DNA of 40,922 bases from an uncultured Flavobacteriales bacterium. Lineage in GTDB: Bacteria; Bacteroidota; Bacteroidia; Flavobacteriales_D; CAJJDF01. Under the pieces are notes generated by a model. It was given only the letters and a program-made list of their open reading frames with translations, did no database searches and was not told where the DNA came from. The stretch covers positions 1 through 40,922 of the forward strand of contig CALLII010000029.1 of the NCBI GenBank assembly GCA_938009745.1. The letters run 5' to 3'. A program made the position numbers and the translations under genes. Shown here piece after piece: positions 1 to 9,171 of this stretch; positions within the stretch are counted from its first letter, which is position 1, and every line of letters begins with the position of its first letter.

Positions 1-1
1 T

Positions 2-1072
2 TACCTTTCTTATTCCTATTTATCTGCTCTTGAAGATACCATGAATAAGGAAATGGACTTTTATTATTCTATTTCTTTTGATTCGGAAAACAATCCTGTT
101 TTAGCTTCTGCTTTTCAGGTGGTTCATTTTTCTGATAAGAAGAAAAGAAAAAACCTGTTTTATGATAAATATTGTTTAATTAAAAACAAATTACTTTCCT
201 TTAATATATTGGTTTGTGGAAACGTGTTTTCTGATGGAGAAAATGGTTTCCTACATGGTGATTCTGTTTCAAAAAAACAAGCAGTTAAAGAGTTGACAAG
301 TATAACTGAAGAGATAAAAGCAAGTAGTAAGAAGAAAAAAAAGAAACTTCCTGTAGTTTTATTCAAGGAGTTTTGGGCTAAGGAAGATACTTACACCAAG
401 TCATTTAAAAAACAGAATTTTGGTGTTTTTATGATTGATGTAAACATGGTATTACCAATTCATGAATCTTGGAATAATTTGGATGATTACTTATTTAGCT
501 TAAAAACTAAGTACAGAACAAGAGCAAAAAGCGTTTATAAAAAATCGAAAGATTTAATAATTAAAAAATTATCAGCTGAAGAAATAGAAAAACACAACTC
601 CGAAATTGAAATATTATTTAATAACGTAGTGGACAATTCTTCCTTTAGTTTAGGTGCTTTGAATACTATGACTTTTGCTAAATTTAAAGAAGCTCTAAAC
701 GATCAATTTATTTTTAAAGCTGCATTCTTAGAAGACAAAATGGTAGGGTTTTGCACTTCATTTTTTCATAATAATATACTGGAAGCTAATTATGTAGGGA
801 TAGATTATGAGTTCAATCACGATAAGTCTATTTACCAAAGGTTGTTGTATGAATATGTGGAAACTGCCTTAGAATTAAACGCAATAGAATTACAACTAGG
901 CAGAACTAGCGAATTGATTAAAAGTGCAATTGGAGCAGTTCCTGAGAACATGAAATTGTATGCTAAGCATAGAAGCACCATTCCAAATTTATTATTGAAA
1001 CCAGCTTTTCACTTTATTTCACCTAGTAAGTTTGAGCTACGTCAACCTTTTAAAACTGAATACGCACTATAA
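2..1072 (+). CDS. FemAB/GNAT-like acyltransferase, 5' end outside window
   Basis: The ORF track starts at the ATG at 41, but the frame is open to the left edge (codons from base 2 read YLSYSYLSALEDT). That phrase is typical of the N-terminal part of FemAB-like GNAT proteins, so I treat the gene as truncated and the ATG at 41 as internal. The C-terminal half has the acyl-CoA N-acyltransferase pattern: a basic stretch (KTKYRTRAKSVYKK, about residues 155-168 of the listed ORF), then a GNAT-like core ending in QLGRTSELIKSAIGAVPENM. No signal peptide or membrane segment is visible. The family transfers acyl or aminoacyl groups, but the substrate cannot be read from sequence. The DUF457 gene starts immediately after its stop, so the two are probably co-transcribed. 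Confidence 0.65.
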   Translation, partial: YLSYSYLSALEDTMNKEMDFYYSISFDSENNPVLASAFQVVHFSDKKKRKNLFYDKYCLIKNKLLSFNILVCGNVFSDGENGFLHGDSVSKKQAVKELTSITEEIKASSKKKKKKLPVVLFKEFWAKEDTYTKSFKKQNFGVFMIDVNMVLPIHESWNNLDDYLFSLKTKYRTRAKSVYKKSKDLIIKKLSAEEIEKHNSEIEILFNNVVDNSSFSLGALNTMTFAKFKEALNDQFIFKAAFLEDKMVGFCTSFFHNNILEANYVGIDYEFNHDKSIYQRLLYEYVETALELNAIELQLGRTSELIKSAIGAVPENMKLYAKHRSTIPNLLLKPAFHFISPSKFELRQPFKTEYAL

Positions 1073-2230
1073 ATGGATTCATTAACACAAATAGTATTAG
1101 GAGCTGCAGTAGGAGAAGCAGTTCTTGGAAAAAAACTAGGAAACAAAGCCATGCTTTGGGGAGCAATTGCAGGTACAATTCCAGATTTGGATGTGTACAT
1201 CAAATTATTTACCGACCCAATTACAGCAACTGAATTACACAGAGGAATTTCGCATTCCTTATTTTTCTCTATACTATTTGCTCCATTACTGGCTTGGTTT
1301 GTAACCAAAAGTCAAAAAATAACTTTGGGTGTAATAACAGCACTTATTTTTGGATTTATGGTGGCTTACTCTGCTTTTGTTCAAAAAACAGAAAACATTT
1401 GGGTCTTAATCACAATGGTTTCAGTTGGTTTAGGACTATTAGCATTGGTAAATTTTGCAAAATATAAATCTACTGCTACCCACAAGCAATGGTCTTGGTT
1501 GTTCTTTTGGACTTTGGTAACTCATCCACTTTTAGACGCTCACACAACTTGGGGAACTCAGTTTTTTTGGCCATTTGATTATCGTTTGGCTTATAAAAAT
1601 ATTTTTGTAGCTGATCCTTTGTACACAGTACCTTTTTTAATCTTTGTGATTATAGCAATGAGTTACAAACGAACTAATCCAAAAAGAAGAAAATATAATA
1701 ATATTGGATTAATTGTAAGTTCTTCTTACATGCTGATCACTTTAGTTTTAAAAGGAATAGGCTACGGAAAATTTGAAGCTGTTTTAACCGAAAAAAAGAT
1801 TGACTACATAGAAATGGATACTCGACCATCACCACTTAATTCTATTTTATGGAATGCTCAGGTAGAAACTGAAAGAGGTTTCAGAATGGGATACTACTCT
1901 TTGTTTGACAATAAAACCATTGTTTTTGGTTCGGAAATTCCTAAAAACCATGAGCTATTAGATCCAATTAAAGACCAAAAAGTAGTGAAGCAACTTATCC
2001 ATATTTCTGCAGGCTGGTATTTGGTAAATAAAGCTGAGCAAGACACTTTAATATTTACTGATATTAGATTTGGACAACTTGGTTTCGAAAACGATTCCCC
2101 TTTTATATGGAACTACAAATTATGGGTAAATGAAAATGGAATTGCAGAGGCTGTTCAAATTGATCCAGCTGATAATTTTAATATAGGAGAAGCCTTTAAT
2201 GCTCTTGGAAAACGTATCTCGGGAAACTAA
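1073..2230 (+). CDS. DUF457/YdjM-type membrane-bound metal-dependent hydrolase
   Basis: This 385-residue protein opens with MDSLTQIVLGAAVGEAVLG and carries HRGISHS (about residue 57) and HPLLDAHTTWG (about residue 150). These His/Asp motifs mark the DUF457 (YdjM, COG1988) family of inner-membrane putative hydrolases. Several hydrophobic segments lie in the first 230 residues. The C-terminal ~150 residues are soluble and typical of the longer Bacteroidota members. The ATG directly abuts the stop of the upstream acyltransferase, which suggests one transcript ending at the terminator just downstream. The actual substrate of this family is not established, and hydrolase activity is inferred from family membership. 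Confidence 0.85.
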   Translation: MDSLTQIVLGAAVGEAVLGKKLGNKAMLWGAIAGTIPDLDVYIKLFTDPITATELHRGISHSLFFSILFAPLLAWFVTKSQKITLGVITALIFGFMVAYSAFVQKTENIWVLITMVSVGLGLLALVNFAKYKSTATHKQWSWLFFWTLVTHPLLDAHTTWGTQFFWPFDYRLAYKNIFVADPLYTVPFLIFVIIAMSYKRTNPKRRKYNNIGLIVSSSYMLITLVLKGIGYGKFEAVLTEKKIDYIEMDTRPSPLNSILWNAQVETERGFRMGYYSLFDNKTIVFGSEIPKNHELLDPIKDQKVVKQLIHISAGWYLVNKAEQDTLIFTDIRFGQLGFENDSPFIWNYKLWVNENGIAEAVQIDPADNFNIGEAFNALGKRISGN

Positions 2231-2234
2231 TTTT

Positions 2235-2274
2235 AATAAAAAAACCATCAGCTTTAACTGATGTTTTTTTTATT
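2235..2274. terminator. Bidirectional intrinsic terminator
   Basis: CATCAG (2246-2251) pairs with CTGATG (2258-2263) around a 6-nt loop. An A7 tract precedes the stem and a T8 tract follows it, so it can terminate the plus-strand pair above and the minus-strand DUF1761 gene below. Confidence 0.85.
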
Positions 2275-2290
2275 AAAAGGTAAACGAATG

Positions 2291-2812
2291 TTATCCTGCC
2301 ATAAAAGGTTTGAATCCCCATTGACATAGTACTCCAGCCATAAGCGTTAAAGTTATCATCCAATAAATTGAATTGATAAGGGTTAATTTAAAAGGTCTTC
2401 TTTCGAATAAATTATTAATTGCCATTACCGGAAATACTAAAAATATACTCATTAGCATACCGTGAGCTGCTCCATGCTTAAAAGTAAGGTATCTGTCACC
2501 TGCTAATTCTAATACTCTATTCACAGCCACAGAAATTTCGGAAGTAGCGTCTTTCAATTCCTCATTCCCATTAAATAAAGAAAATAGATCTGTTTGATGA
2601 GTAGAAAAAATTGCCATTACTGTAGATATCAAAAAACTCAATAATAAACTTACACCAAGAATGATAACCATGTTTCCACTTTTCATCTTTTCCTCAGTCA
2701 ATCCAGTAGTTTTCATCCAAGCAGTTCCAACTAATTTTGGGTGATAATAAATAAATCCAACTAAAACTGGGATAAGAGCAGCAAGAAGAATGAATAAAAA
2801 ATTGAATTCCAT
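2291..2812 (-). CDS. DUF1761 family membrane protein
   Basis: This 173-residue protein has about four hydrophobic segments: residues 5-24, 48-68, 115-135 and 147-165. The opening (LVGFIYYHPKLVGTAWMK) and the KHGAAHGMLMSIFLVFPVMA segment match the DUF1761 pattern of small integral membrane proteins of unknown function. It is the last gene of a minus-strand run after the LysE exporter, with a 36-bp gap holding a hairpin that spans the LysE stop codon (CTTCAAT/ATTGAAG, 2839-2861, no T-run). Transcription probably ends at the bidirectional terminator at 2235-2274. No function can be assigned. Confidence 0.8.
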   Translation of the reverse strand: MEFNFLFILLAALIPVLVGFIYYHPKLVGTAWMKTTGLTEEKMKSGNMVIILGVSLLLSFLISTVMAIFSTHQTDLFSLFNGNEELKDATSEISVAVNRVLELAGDRYLTFKHGAAHGMLMSIFLVFPVMAINNLFERRPFKLTLINSIYWMITLTLMAGVLCQWGFKPFMAG

Positions 2813-2848
2813 AATTAATAGTTTTGTTGGTTAATACCCTTCAATGTA

Positions 2849-3457
2849 CTAAATATTGAAGAATTCTAGAAATAACCTTAATGAAAACACAATCATTAAA
2901 AATCCGAATATTTTAAATGCTAACCTTAAATTAGTAGGATTCATGAAATAAGATAACTTACTTGCAAAAATAATTTTCAATAAATCAGTAACAAATATAG
3001 CTACAAGCGCAATTACCAAACATGTAATTGCTTCGCTCTCGCTAGAAAATTTTGAACTAACTAACGTATAAAAACCAAACCAAACTGCAAACACAAAAGG
3101 ATTTACAAAGTTGATTAAAAATCCATTAATGAAATATTTAATTAAATTATCAGCTTTTAATTTATCATCTTTTGAAAAAGAAACTCTTGGTTTTAAAATG
3201 TATTTCAATCCATAAAACAAGAGTAATATTCCACCAATCCCTGCGAATGTTTTTTGTACTTCGGGTTGTTCGAAAAAGCTACCGAAACCGTAAACAGCAA
3301 GTAATACACAAATTATATCACCAATAATAATTCCTAAGCTAACAGCTATACCAGGTTTAACTCCATATTCGATTGAAGTTTTGAGCAGGTAAAAAAATAC
3401 TGGGCCAATAAATAGCAAAGTAGAAAGCCCAAGTAATATTCCTGTTAAAATTGTCAT
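2849..3457 (-). CDS. LysE family amino-acid/metabolite exporter
   Basis: This 202-residue protein is entirely hydrophobic with about six membrane segments. The N-terminus MTILTGILLGLSTLLFIGPVFFYLLKTSIEYG has the LysE/RhtB-type GP motif in the first helix. NFVNPFVFAVWFGFYT (about residues 115-130) corresponds to the conserved NPxxxxxW segment. Members export amino acids or related metabolites across the inner membrane; the substrate is not predictable here. The start codon is 1 bp downstream of the methyltransferase stop, which indicates an operon. Confidence 0.88.
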   Translation of the reverse strand: MTILTGILLGLSTLLFIGPVFFYLLKTSIEYGVKPGIAVSLGIIIGDIICVLLAVYGFGSFFEQPEVQKTFAGIGGILLLFYGLKYILKPRVSFSKDDKLKADNLIKYFINGFLINFVNPFVFAVWFGFYTLVSSKFSSESEAITCLVIALVAIFVTDLLKIIFASKLSYFMNPTNLRLAFKIFGFLMIVFSLRLFLEFFNI

Positions 3458-3458
3458 C

Positions 3459-4247
3459 CTATTTCTTAATCGCTACTAATGAATAAACCATTGGAAGCTT
3501 GTCTCCGTGATGTTTAAATCGGTATTTACCTTTTTCAAACTCATTTAAATTCTGAAAACAATTATAAGGTGAATAATCGTATTCATCAAATTCTATTGTT
3601 TGTAAACTGTTGTTTTTTAAAGAATTAAAAATTTCTCCTAAGCTGTGGTTCCAAGTAACACAAGTCTCTTTTATATCGGCATTTTTGTCAGTGTAGGTTC
3701 CCTCCTCTTCTTCAATAATTGGATCGGAATTGAAATAACAGTAAGCAACTTTTTCTACAGCATCATCAAACATCCACATTGCTGGGTGAAATTCTGCGAA
3801 AACAAACTTCCCTCCTGGTTTTAAAAAATGAGAAATTACTTGAGCCCATTTATTAGAGTCTGGCAACCAGCCCACAGTTCCGTAACTTGTGAAAACTAGA
3901 TCGTATTTCTCGTCATGAATATTTGGTAAATCATAAACATCCGAACAAATAAAACGAGTTTCAACTCCCATTTGTTTGGCTAAATTTTGAGCTTTTTCAA
4001 TAGCTAAATCAGATAAATCTACTCCTGTGACTTCTGCTCCTAGTTTGCTTAACGAAATGCTGTCTTGCCCAAAGTGACATTGTAAATGAAGAATTTTCTT
4101 ACCTTTTAAATCTTTCAGAAACTGCAACTCAATTTCATTCAAAGAGTTTCCTGTTTTCTTAAAATTCTCATTGTCATAAAAATCCGAATCGTAATGTACT
4201 TCGGTTCGTTTATTCCAAGATTCTTTATTGATTTTTAGGTAATCCAC
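3459..4247 (-). CDS. Class I SAM-dependent methyltransferase
   Basis: This 262-residue protein has a Rossmann-type SAM-binding core. Motif I is LHLQCHFGQDSISLSKLGAEVTGVDLSD (about residues 54-81), followed by the acidic segment RFICSDVYDLP and the later FLKPGGKFVFAEFHP. This is the methyltransferase 11/25 style of small-molecule enzyme; the substrate is unknown. The start is GTG at 4247, and no nearby in-frame ATG preserves the conserved LKINKESWNKRT opening. It leads a minus-strand operon with the LysE exporter and DUF1761 protein. The 136 bp upstream (4248-4383) is AT-rich with no clear promoter box. Confidence 0.88.
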   Translation of the reverse strand: MDYLKINKESWNKRTEVHYDSDFYDNENFKKTGNSLNEIELQFLKDLKGKKILHLQCHFGQDSISLSKLGAEVTGVDLSDLAIEKAQNLAKQMGVETRFICSDVYDLPNIHDEKYDLVFTSYGTVGWLPDSNKWAQVISHFLKPGGKFVFAEFHPAMWMFDDAVEKVAYCYFNSDPIIEEEEGTYTDKNADIKETCVTWNHSLGEIFNSLKNNSLQTIEFDEYDYSPYNCFQNLNEFEKGKYRFKHHGDKLPMVYSLVAIKK

Positions 4248-4383
4248 TTTTTAAAAAAGTTATAAGTTTTGAGTTATTCGTTTCTTTGTTTTATAAATAT
4301 CAAAACTAAAATTAATATTTAACCTAGAACGAAAGTTATAAATCTTAACAAAATATTAAAATCAATTAAATAAAGTAATAGGC

Positions 4384-5874
4384 TTAGTTTACTCTCCAAA
4401 AGTAAGGCGAGAACAATACAGCTACAGTGAATAATTCCAACCTACCAAAAAGCATCAGAAAAGAAAGTACCCATTTACCAGCATCTGGCAAGTGAGCAAA
4501 ACTTTGAGATGGATCAACAGTACTAATTCCTGGTCCTACGTTCCCTAATGAGGTAGCTACAGAACTAATTGCTGTAAGTAAATCTACTCCTGGCATTGCT
4601 GCCATTACAATGCTTCCTATTACAAACATAAATAGGTACAAAAATAAGAAAGCAAGTAGGTTGTAAACTACTTTTGTTCCTACAGATTTTCCATTTAAAT
4701 GAACTGGAACAACTGCATTTGGATGGATTCTTCGTTTGAATTCTAGAAATCCATTTTTTATAAGGATAACAATTCTTACAATTTTCATACCTCCACTTGT
4801 TGAGCCAGCAGAAGCTCCTGAAAATAATAACAAAAAGAAGATAAAAGTAGCAAATACGCCCCAAGTTGTGAAAATTCCACTGGCATAACCTGTGGTAGTA
4901 ATTATACTAACTACCTGAAAAGAAACGTATCTAAATGATTCTGTAATTGAATAATTATTTATTTCATTGGCAGCATCAAGATAAACTGCAGGAGTTAATA
5001 AAGCTACAAAACCTATTACAGCAAATAAATACCATTTGAATTCATCATTGCGCCACAGCTTTTTTAGTTTTCCTTTAAAACCAAAGTAAATAAGTGTAAA
5101 ATTAGTTCCTGCAAGGAACATAAACACTACAATTACAGCTTCTATCAATGGAGAATCAAAATGTGCTATACTGGCTTGTTTTGTAGAAAACCCACCTGTA
5201 GATGTTGTAGTAAGTGCATGATTTATTGCATCAAAGAAACTCATTCCGCAAAACATCAAAACAATCATTTCACAAATAGTAAGAAACAAATAGATAACCC
5301 ACAGTCTCTTGGCAGTTTCTTTAATTCTTGGGTGAATTTTATCTTTAGTAGGGCCTGGTGCTTCGTTAACAAAAAGCTCCATTCCTCCAATACCAAGTAA
5401 AGGTAATATGGCAATTGTAAGCACTATAATTCCCATTCCACCAATCCATTGCGTCATACTTCGCCAAAACAAAATACTATGAGGCATTTCTTCAATGTTA
5501 TCTAATATAGATGCACCAGTTGTTGAAAAACCGGACATAGTCTCGAAAAAAGCATTAGAAATATCTGGGATAGAATTGGACAAAATATAAGGTAAGGTTC
5601 CAAAAATTGTCATGGCAACCCAGCTAAAGGTTACAATCATAAATCCTTCCCTTCTCTTTATTTCTGCTTCTTTAAATTTTCTTAAAAAATAACGTAGACA
5701 AAAACCAATAACAAGAGTTAATCCACTTGAAAAAAGAAACGCATTTGTAGCTCCATCATTATGGTAAAAGGAAAAACCGAGTGGCAAAGCCATCAATATT
5801 CCATTTATAAGCAGCAGTGAACCAATCACATAGCCAATTACGCCAAAATTTATAAGTTTTTTGGTAGATCCCAT
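4384..5874 (-). CDS. trkH: Trk potassium uptake system pore subunit TrkH
   Basis: This 496-residue polytopic membrane protein belongs to the TrkH/KtrB superfamily. The four selectivity-filter loops of the MPM repeats are visible: FSTTGASIL, TTTSTGGFSTK, IITTTGYASG and SLGNVGPGIS, each carrying the filter glycine. The tight turn GASAGSTSGGMKIVR is the conserved stretch before the fourth repeat. Potassium moves through this pore under control of the cytoplasmic TrkA ring. The gene follows trkA with no intergenic base (trkA stop at 5875-5877), so the two are translated as an operon. Its length is normal for the family. Confidence 0.96.
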   Translation of the reverse strand: MGSTKKLINFGVIGYVIGSLLLINGILMALPLGFSFYHNDGATNAFLFSSGLTLVIGFCLRYFLRKFKEAEIKRREGFMIVTFSWVAMTIFGTLPYILSNSIPDISNAFFETMSGFSTTGASILDNIEEMPHSILFWRSMTQWIGGMGIIVLTIAILPLLGIGGMELFVNEAPGPTKDKIHPRIKETAKRLWVIYLFLTICEMIVLMFCGMSFFDAINHALTTTSTGGFSTKQASIAHFDSPLIEAVIVVFMFLAGTNFTLIYFGFKGKLKKLWRNDEFKWYLFAVIGFVALLTPAVYLDAANEINNYSITESFRYVSFQVVSIITTTGYASGIFTTWGVFATFIFFLLLFSGASAGSTSGGMKIVRIVILIKNGFLEFKRRIHPNAVVPVHLNGKSVGTKVVYNLLAFLFLYLFMFVIGSIVMAAMPGVDLLTAISSVATSLGNVGPGISTVDPSQSFAHLPDAGKWVLSFLMLFGRLELFTVAVLFSPYFWRVN

Positions 5875-7215
5875 TTATTGAAAGTAAGTTTCTATTTTGT
5901 GAATAGATTCAGTGAGGCAAAACACAACCGCTTTATCTCCATCATTCAACTGAAAATCTCCAAAAGGAATTAAACTTTCCTCTCCTCTTATCACTCCAGA
6001 AATATTTGCATTCTTAGGAAACTTAAGATCTTTAATTTTTTTCTGAGTTACCTTGGAGTTTGGCTTTACAGTAAACTCAATAATTTCGGCATCAACTCCA
6101 TGTAAATTAGCAATTGCATCTACATGTCCTTTTCTTACGTGTTTAAATATATTACTTGCAGCAATTACTTTTTTATTGATAAGTGTATCAACTCCAATAT
6201 TTTGCGATAAATGAATGTAATCGATATTCTCTACTCGAGCAATCGTTTTTCTTACTCCATGATTTTTAGCGACTAACGAAGAAATAATATTAGTTTCTGA
6301 GTTTTGTGTAACAGAAATTAAAGCATCCATATCACCCAAACCTTCTTCCTTCATAGTTTCCACATCTCTTCCATCAATATTAAGCACTAAGGTATTGCTT
6401 AAATTATTGGCCAACAACTCACATCTTTTTTCATCCCCTTCAACTATTATTACTTTATAGTTATCTTGAAAAATTCGTGCAGCTAACTCTCCCAATCTGT
6501 TTCCACCAAGAATCATAATGTTCTTAATTTCAAAACATTGTTGATCACAAAACTGTGTAATTTTATCTATTGATTCTGGTGTAGATATAAAATAAACTAT
6601 ATCATTTTCTAGTATCTCAGTCTGTTTATTTACAATTATTGTACTTTCATTTCTGTGAATTGCAATAGGCTTAAATGATAAATTTGGATTTAAATAAGCG
6701 CTCTCTCCTACTGTTTTGTCTCTTAACTCAGACTTATCTCCAATGGCAATTCCAAATACAGTTAATTTCCCTCCTTCAAATTCAATGTTATCAGTAAAAG
6801 CTGATTTCTTAACCAATCTTTCAATTTCCTCTGCTGCTAATATATCTGGAGATATTAACGTATCAACACCAAGGTCCATAAACATTTGTTGTCTTTCGGC
6901 TTCAAGATTTTCCAAAGTACTTACACGGGCAATTGTTTTTTTTGCTCCGTACTTTTTTGCCATTATAGAAACTAATAAATTAGTCTCTTCAGAGGAAGTT
7001 ACTGCAATAAGTAAATCACATTGGCTTACTTTGGCTTCGGTAAGAATTTCGAATGATTTAGCATCTCCTAATATTGGAAAAATATCAATGTGAGATTGCA
7101 CGTAATTAAGACGTGCTTCATCCTCATCAATAACATAAATATCCTGCAGTTCACTGGATAACATTTTTGCCAAATGATACCCTACATCACCTGCTCCCGT
7201 TATAATTATTTTCAT
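5875..7215 (-). CDS. trkA: Trk potassium uptake system regulatory NAD-binding subunit TrkA
   Basis: This 446-residue soluble protein has two tandem RCK modules. The first Rossmann fold opens the protein with IITGAGDVGYHLAKML and DEDEARL. The second starts near residue 232 with IMILGGNRLGELAARIF and a GDEKRCE acidic turn. Each is followed by a TrkA_C segment (about 140-215 and 370-446). The protein binds NAD(H) or ATP and gates TrkH at the inner membrane. It is the first gene of the trkA-trkH operon and is divergent from mrdA. The 147-bp shared upstream region holds a TAACTTTG box on the minus strand. Confidence 0.96.
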   Translation of the reverse strand: MKIIITGAGDVGYHLAKMLSSELQDIYVIDEDEARLNYVQSHIDIFPILGDAKSFEILTEAKVSQCDLLIAVTSSEETNLLVSIMAKKYGAKKTIARVSTLENLEAERQQMFMDLGVDTLISPDILAAEEIERLVKKSAFTDNIEFEGGKLTVFGIAIGDKSELRDKTVGESAYLNPNLSFKPIAIHRNESTIIVNKQTEILENDIVYFISTPESIDKITQFCDQQCFEIKNIMILGGNRLGELAARIFQDNYKVIIVEGDEKRCELLANNLSNTLVLNIDGRDVETMKEEGLGDMDALISVTQNSETNIISSLVAKNHGVRKTIARVENIDYIHLSQNIGVDTLINKKVIAASNIFKHVRKGHVDAIANLHGVDAEIIEFTVKPNSKVTQKKIKDLKFPKNANISGVIRGEESLIPFGDFQLNDGDKAVVFCLTESIHKIETYFQ

Positions 7216-7247
7216 TAAATAGTTTGTAGATTATTAGAAAACATAAA

Positions 7248-7255
7248 CAAAGTTA
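7248..7255 (-). promoter_or_regulatory. Putative -7 box for trkAH
   Basis: On the minus strand this reads TAACTTTG, matching the Bacteroidota -7 consensus TAnnTTTG, 33 bp before the trkA start. No TTTG -33 box sits at the usual spacing, so the call is moderate. Confidence 0.45.
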
Positions 7256-7316
7256 ATTTTTTTTGAAATTAAATTAAATAATATCTCATAGCAAAACAAA
7301 AAAACGAAAATCATTG

Positions 7317-7324
7317 TATCTTTG
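7317..7324 (+). promoter_or_regulatory. Putative -7 box for mrdA-rodA
   Basis: TATCTTTG is a perfect TAnnTTTG match, 38 bp before the mrdA ATG. The expected -33 TTTG is absent at 19-bp spacing (the sequence there is A-rich). Confidence 0.5.
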
Positions 7325-7362
7325 AGTGAAGTCAAAAAGGCACTCAATACCCTAGATATATT

Positions 7363-9171
7363 ATGAATAATACCAATTTAGAAAGCAGGAGAATAGTTCT
7401 ACTTGTAATAGTGCTTTCTATCGGAATTATATTTACCATTAGATTATTTTACGTTCAGATAATTAATGATAAATGGAAAGAGGAATCTATTAAAATTTCT
7501 GAAACTAATTTAGTTATCGAACCAGAAAGAGGGATTATTTTTGACAGAAATGGAAAACTACTAGCAGCTAATAAAGTAAATTTCGAATTAAGATTAACCC
7601 CTAGTAAAATAAGAGATTTTGACACCACTCAATTGTGTGAACTTATTCATATTGATAAAGATTCTTTAACTCGAAAAATAAATAAACTAAAAAGATATTG
7701 GAGAAGTAAGCAGATTTTAATTAAAACTGTACCCGAAAAAAGCCTTTCTAAACTAAACTCATTGATGTACAAATATCCCGGTTTTGAATTATCTGAAAAA
7801 TCTCTAAGAACATATCCAGAATCAGCAGCAGCTCATATTCTGGGATACGTGAGAGAAGTTGATGGTGAAATCATAAAAAAGAAACCCTACTACCGAGGAG
7901 GCGATAGGATTGGAATATCTGGCCTAGAAAAATATTACGAAGATGAGCTTAGAGGAAGAAGAGGGAAAAATCAGTTCTTGCGTGATGCCTATGGTAATCT
8001 CAAAGAAATGACTGCATCTGATACAGCACAAACAGGTAATAATCTTTGGAGCACAATTGATGTAGATCTTCAAAAATATGGGGAGAGGCTAATGCAGAAT
8101 AAAATAGGAAGTGTGATTGCTATTGAACCTTCTACAGGAGAAATACTTGCAATGGTATCATCTCCTTCATTTGATCCTAACTTGCTTACAGGCGATACAA
8201 TGAGTAGAAATTGGAGAAGACTATTCTTAAATGACTCACTAAAACCATTGTTTAATAGAGGCTTATCCTCAAGAAACTCTCCAGGTTCAGTTTTTAAAAT
8301 GGTGCAGGGACTTACTGCTTGGGAATTAGGTGTAATTGATGAGAACACTAAAATTTATTGCGACAAAGGGGTAGTTGGATGTCATAATCACTCGGCTGTG
8401 CAAGGATTAGCAGGAGCAATTAAAGTTTCTTGTAACCCTTATTTTTATGAAACATTTAAGCGAATAAGCACTTCCCAAGATGGAGAAAATTCTTTCGAAA
8501 AATCTAGAAAGGGAATCGAATTATGGAATGAATATGTTACCTCATTTGGACTTGGAACAAACTTAGAGCTAGATTTCCCAAATTACACAATCGGGAATAT
8601 ACCTTCTGTAGCCACCTACGATAAAATTTATCCTAATAAAAAATGGAACTATAGAACATGTAATTCACTTGCGATTGGACAAGGAGAAATGCTAGTAACA
8701 TTATATCAAATTGCAAATTTATCATGTATTATGGCAAATAGAGGTTTTTATTATTATCCTCACTTAATACGTGAAATTGATGGGGGAACAATAGACCCAA
8801 AATATACAGAAAAGCATTACACAAAGGTTGGTCAGGATAAATTTCAGTTAATTGTTGATGCTATGCAACAAGTAGTTGAAGGAGCTGGTGGCACTGCATC
8901 TGGAGCAAGAATAGAAGGGATTGAAGTGTGTGGAAAGACTGGAACTGTGGAGAATTCTAGAGGAAAAGATCACTCGGTATTTATTGCATTTGCTCCCAAA
9001 GATAATCCAAAAATTGCTATTGCTGTTTATATTGAAAATGCTGGTTATGGTGGAACTTGGGCTGCACCAGTTGCAAGTTTAATGGCCGAACAATACCTTA
9101 CAGATACTATTAAAAACTCATGGAAAGAGCAAAGAATATTAGATGCTAATTTAATACCTGTAAGCAAGTGA
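7363..9171 (+). CDS. mrdA: Penicillin-binding protein 2 (elongation transpeptidase)
   Basis: This 602-residue class B PBP starts with a short cytoplasmic tail and one membrane helix (about residues 11-30). A PBP dimerisation domain follows (EPERGIIFDRNGKLLAANK near 52), then the transpeptidase domain. The active-site motifs are all present: SPGSVFK (SxxK, about residue 308), SCN (SxN, about 361) and CGKTGTVEN (KTG, about 526). With RodA it makes lateral-wall peptidoglycan in the periplasm during rod elongation. The stop overlaps the GTG start of rodA by 4 bp, so the two subunits are translationally coupled. The mreBCD genes that often precede this pair are not adjacent here. Confidence 0.96.
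   Translation: MNNTNLESRRIVLLVIVLSIGIIFTIRLFYVQIINDKWKEESIKISETNLVIEPERGIIFDRNGKLLAANKVNFELRLTPSKIRDFDTTQLCELIHIDKDSLTRKINKLKRYWRSKQILIKTVPEKSLSKLNSLMYKYPGFELSEKSLRTYPESAAAHILGYVREVDGEIIKKKPYYRGGDRIGISGLEKYYEDELRGRRGKNQFLRDAYGNLKEMTASDTAQTGNNLWSTIDVDLQKYGERLMQNKIGSVIAIEPSTGEILAMVSSPSFDPNLLTGDTMSRNWRRLFLNDSLKPLFNRGLSSRNSPGSVFKMVQGLTAWELGVIDENTKIYCDKGVVGCHNHSAVQGLAGAIKVSCNPYFYETFKRISTSQDGENSFEKSRKGIELWNEYVTSFGLGTNLELDFPNYTIGNIPSVATYDKIYPNKKWNYRTCNSLAIGQGEMLVTLYQIANLSCIMANRGFYYYPHLIREIDGGTIDPKYTEKHYTKVGQDKFQLIVDAMQQVVEGAGGTASGARIEGIEVCGKTGTVENSRGKDHSVFIAFAPKDNPKIAIAVYIENAGYGGTWAAPVASLMAEQYLTDTIKNSWKEQRILDANLIPVSK

Noticed and set aside
2839-2861. Hairpin over the stop codon of the LysE gene
   Set aside because: No T-run on either side in the reading direction and a weak AT-rich stem; not supported as a terminator.
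4565-4864. 99-aa minus-strand ORF and 79-aa plus-strand ORF (5161-5400) inside trkH
   Set aside because: Cys/Lys-rich shadow frames of a strongly conserved transporter.
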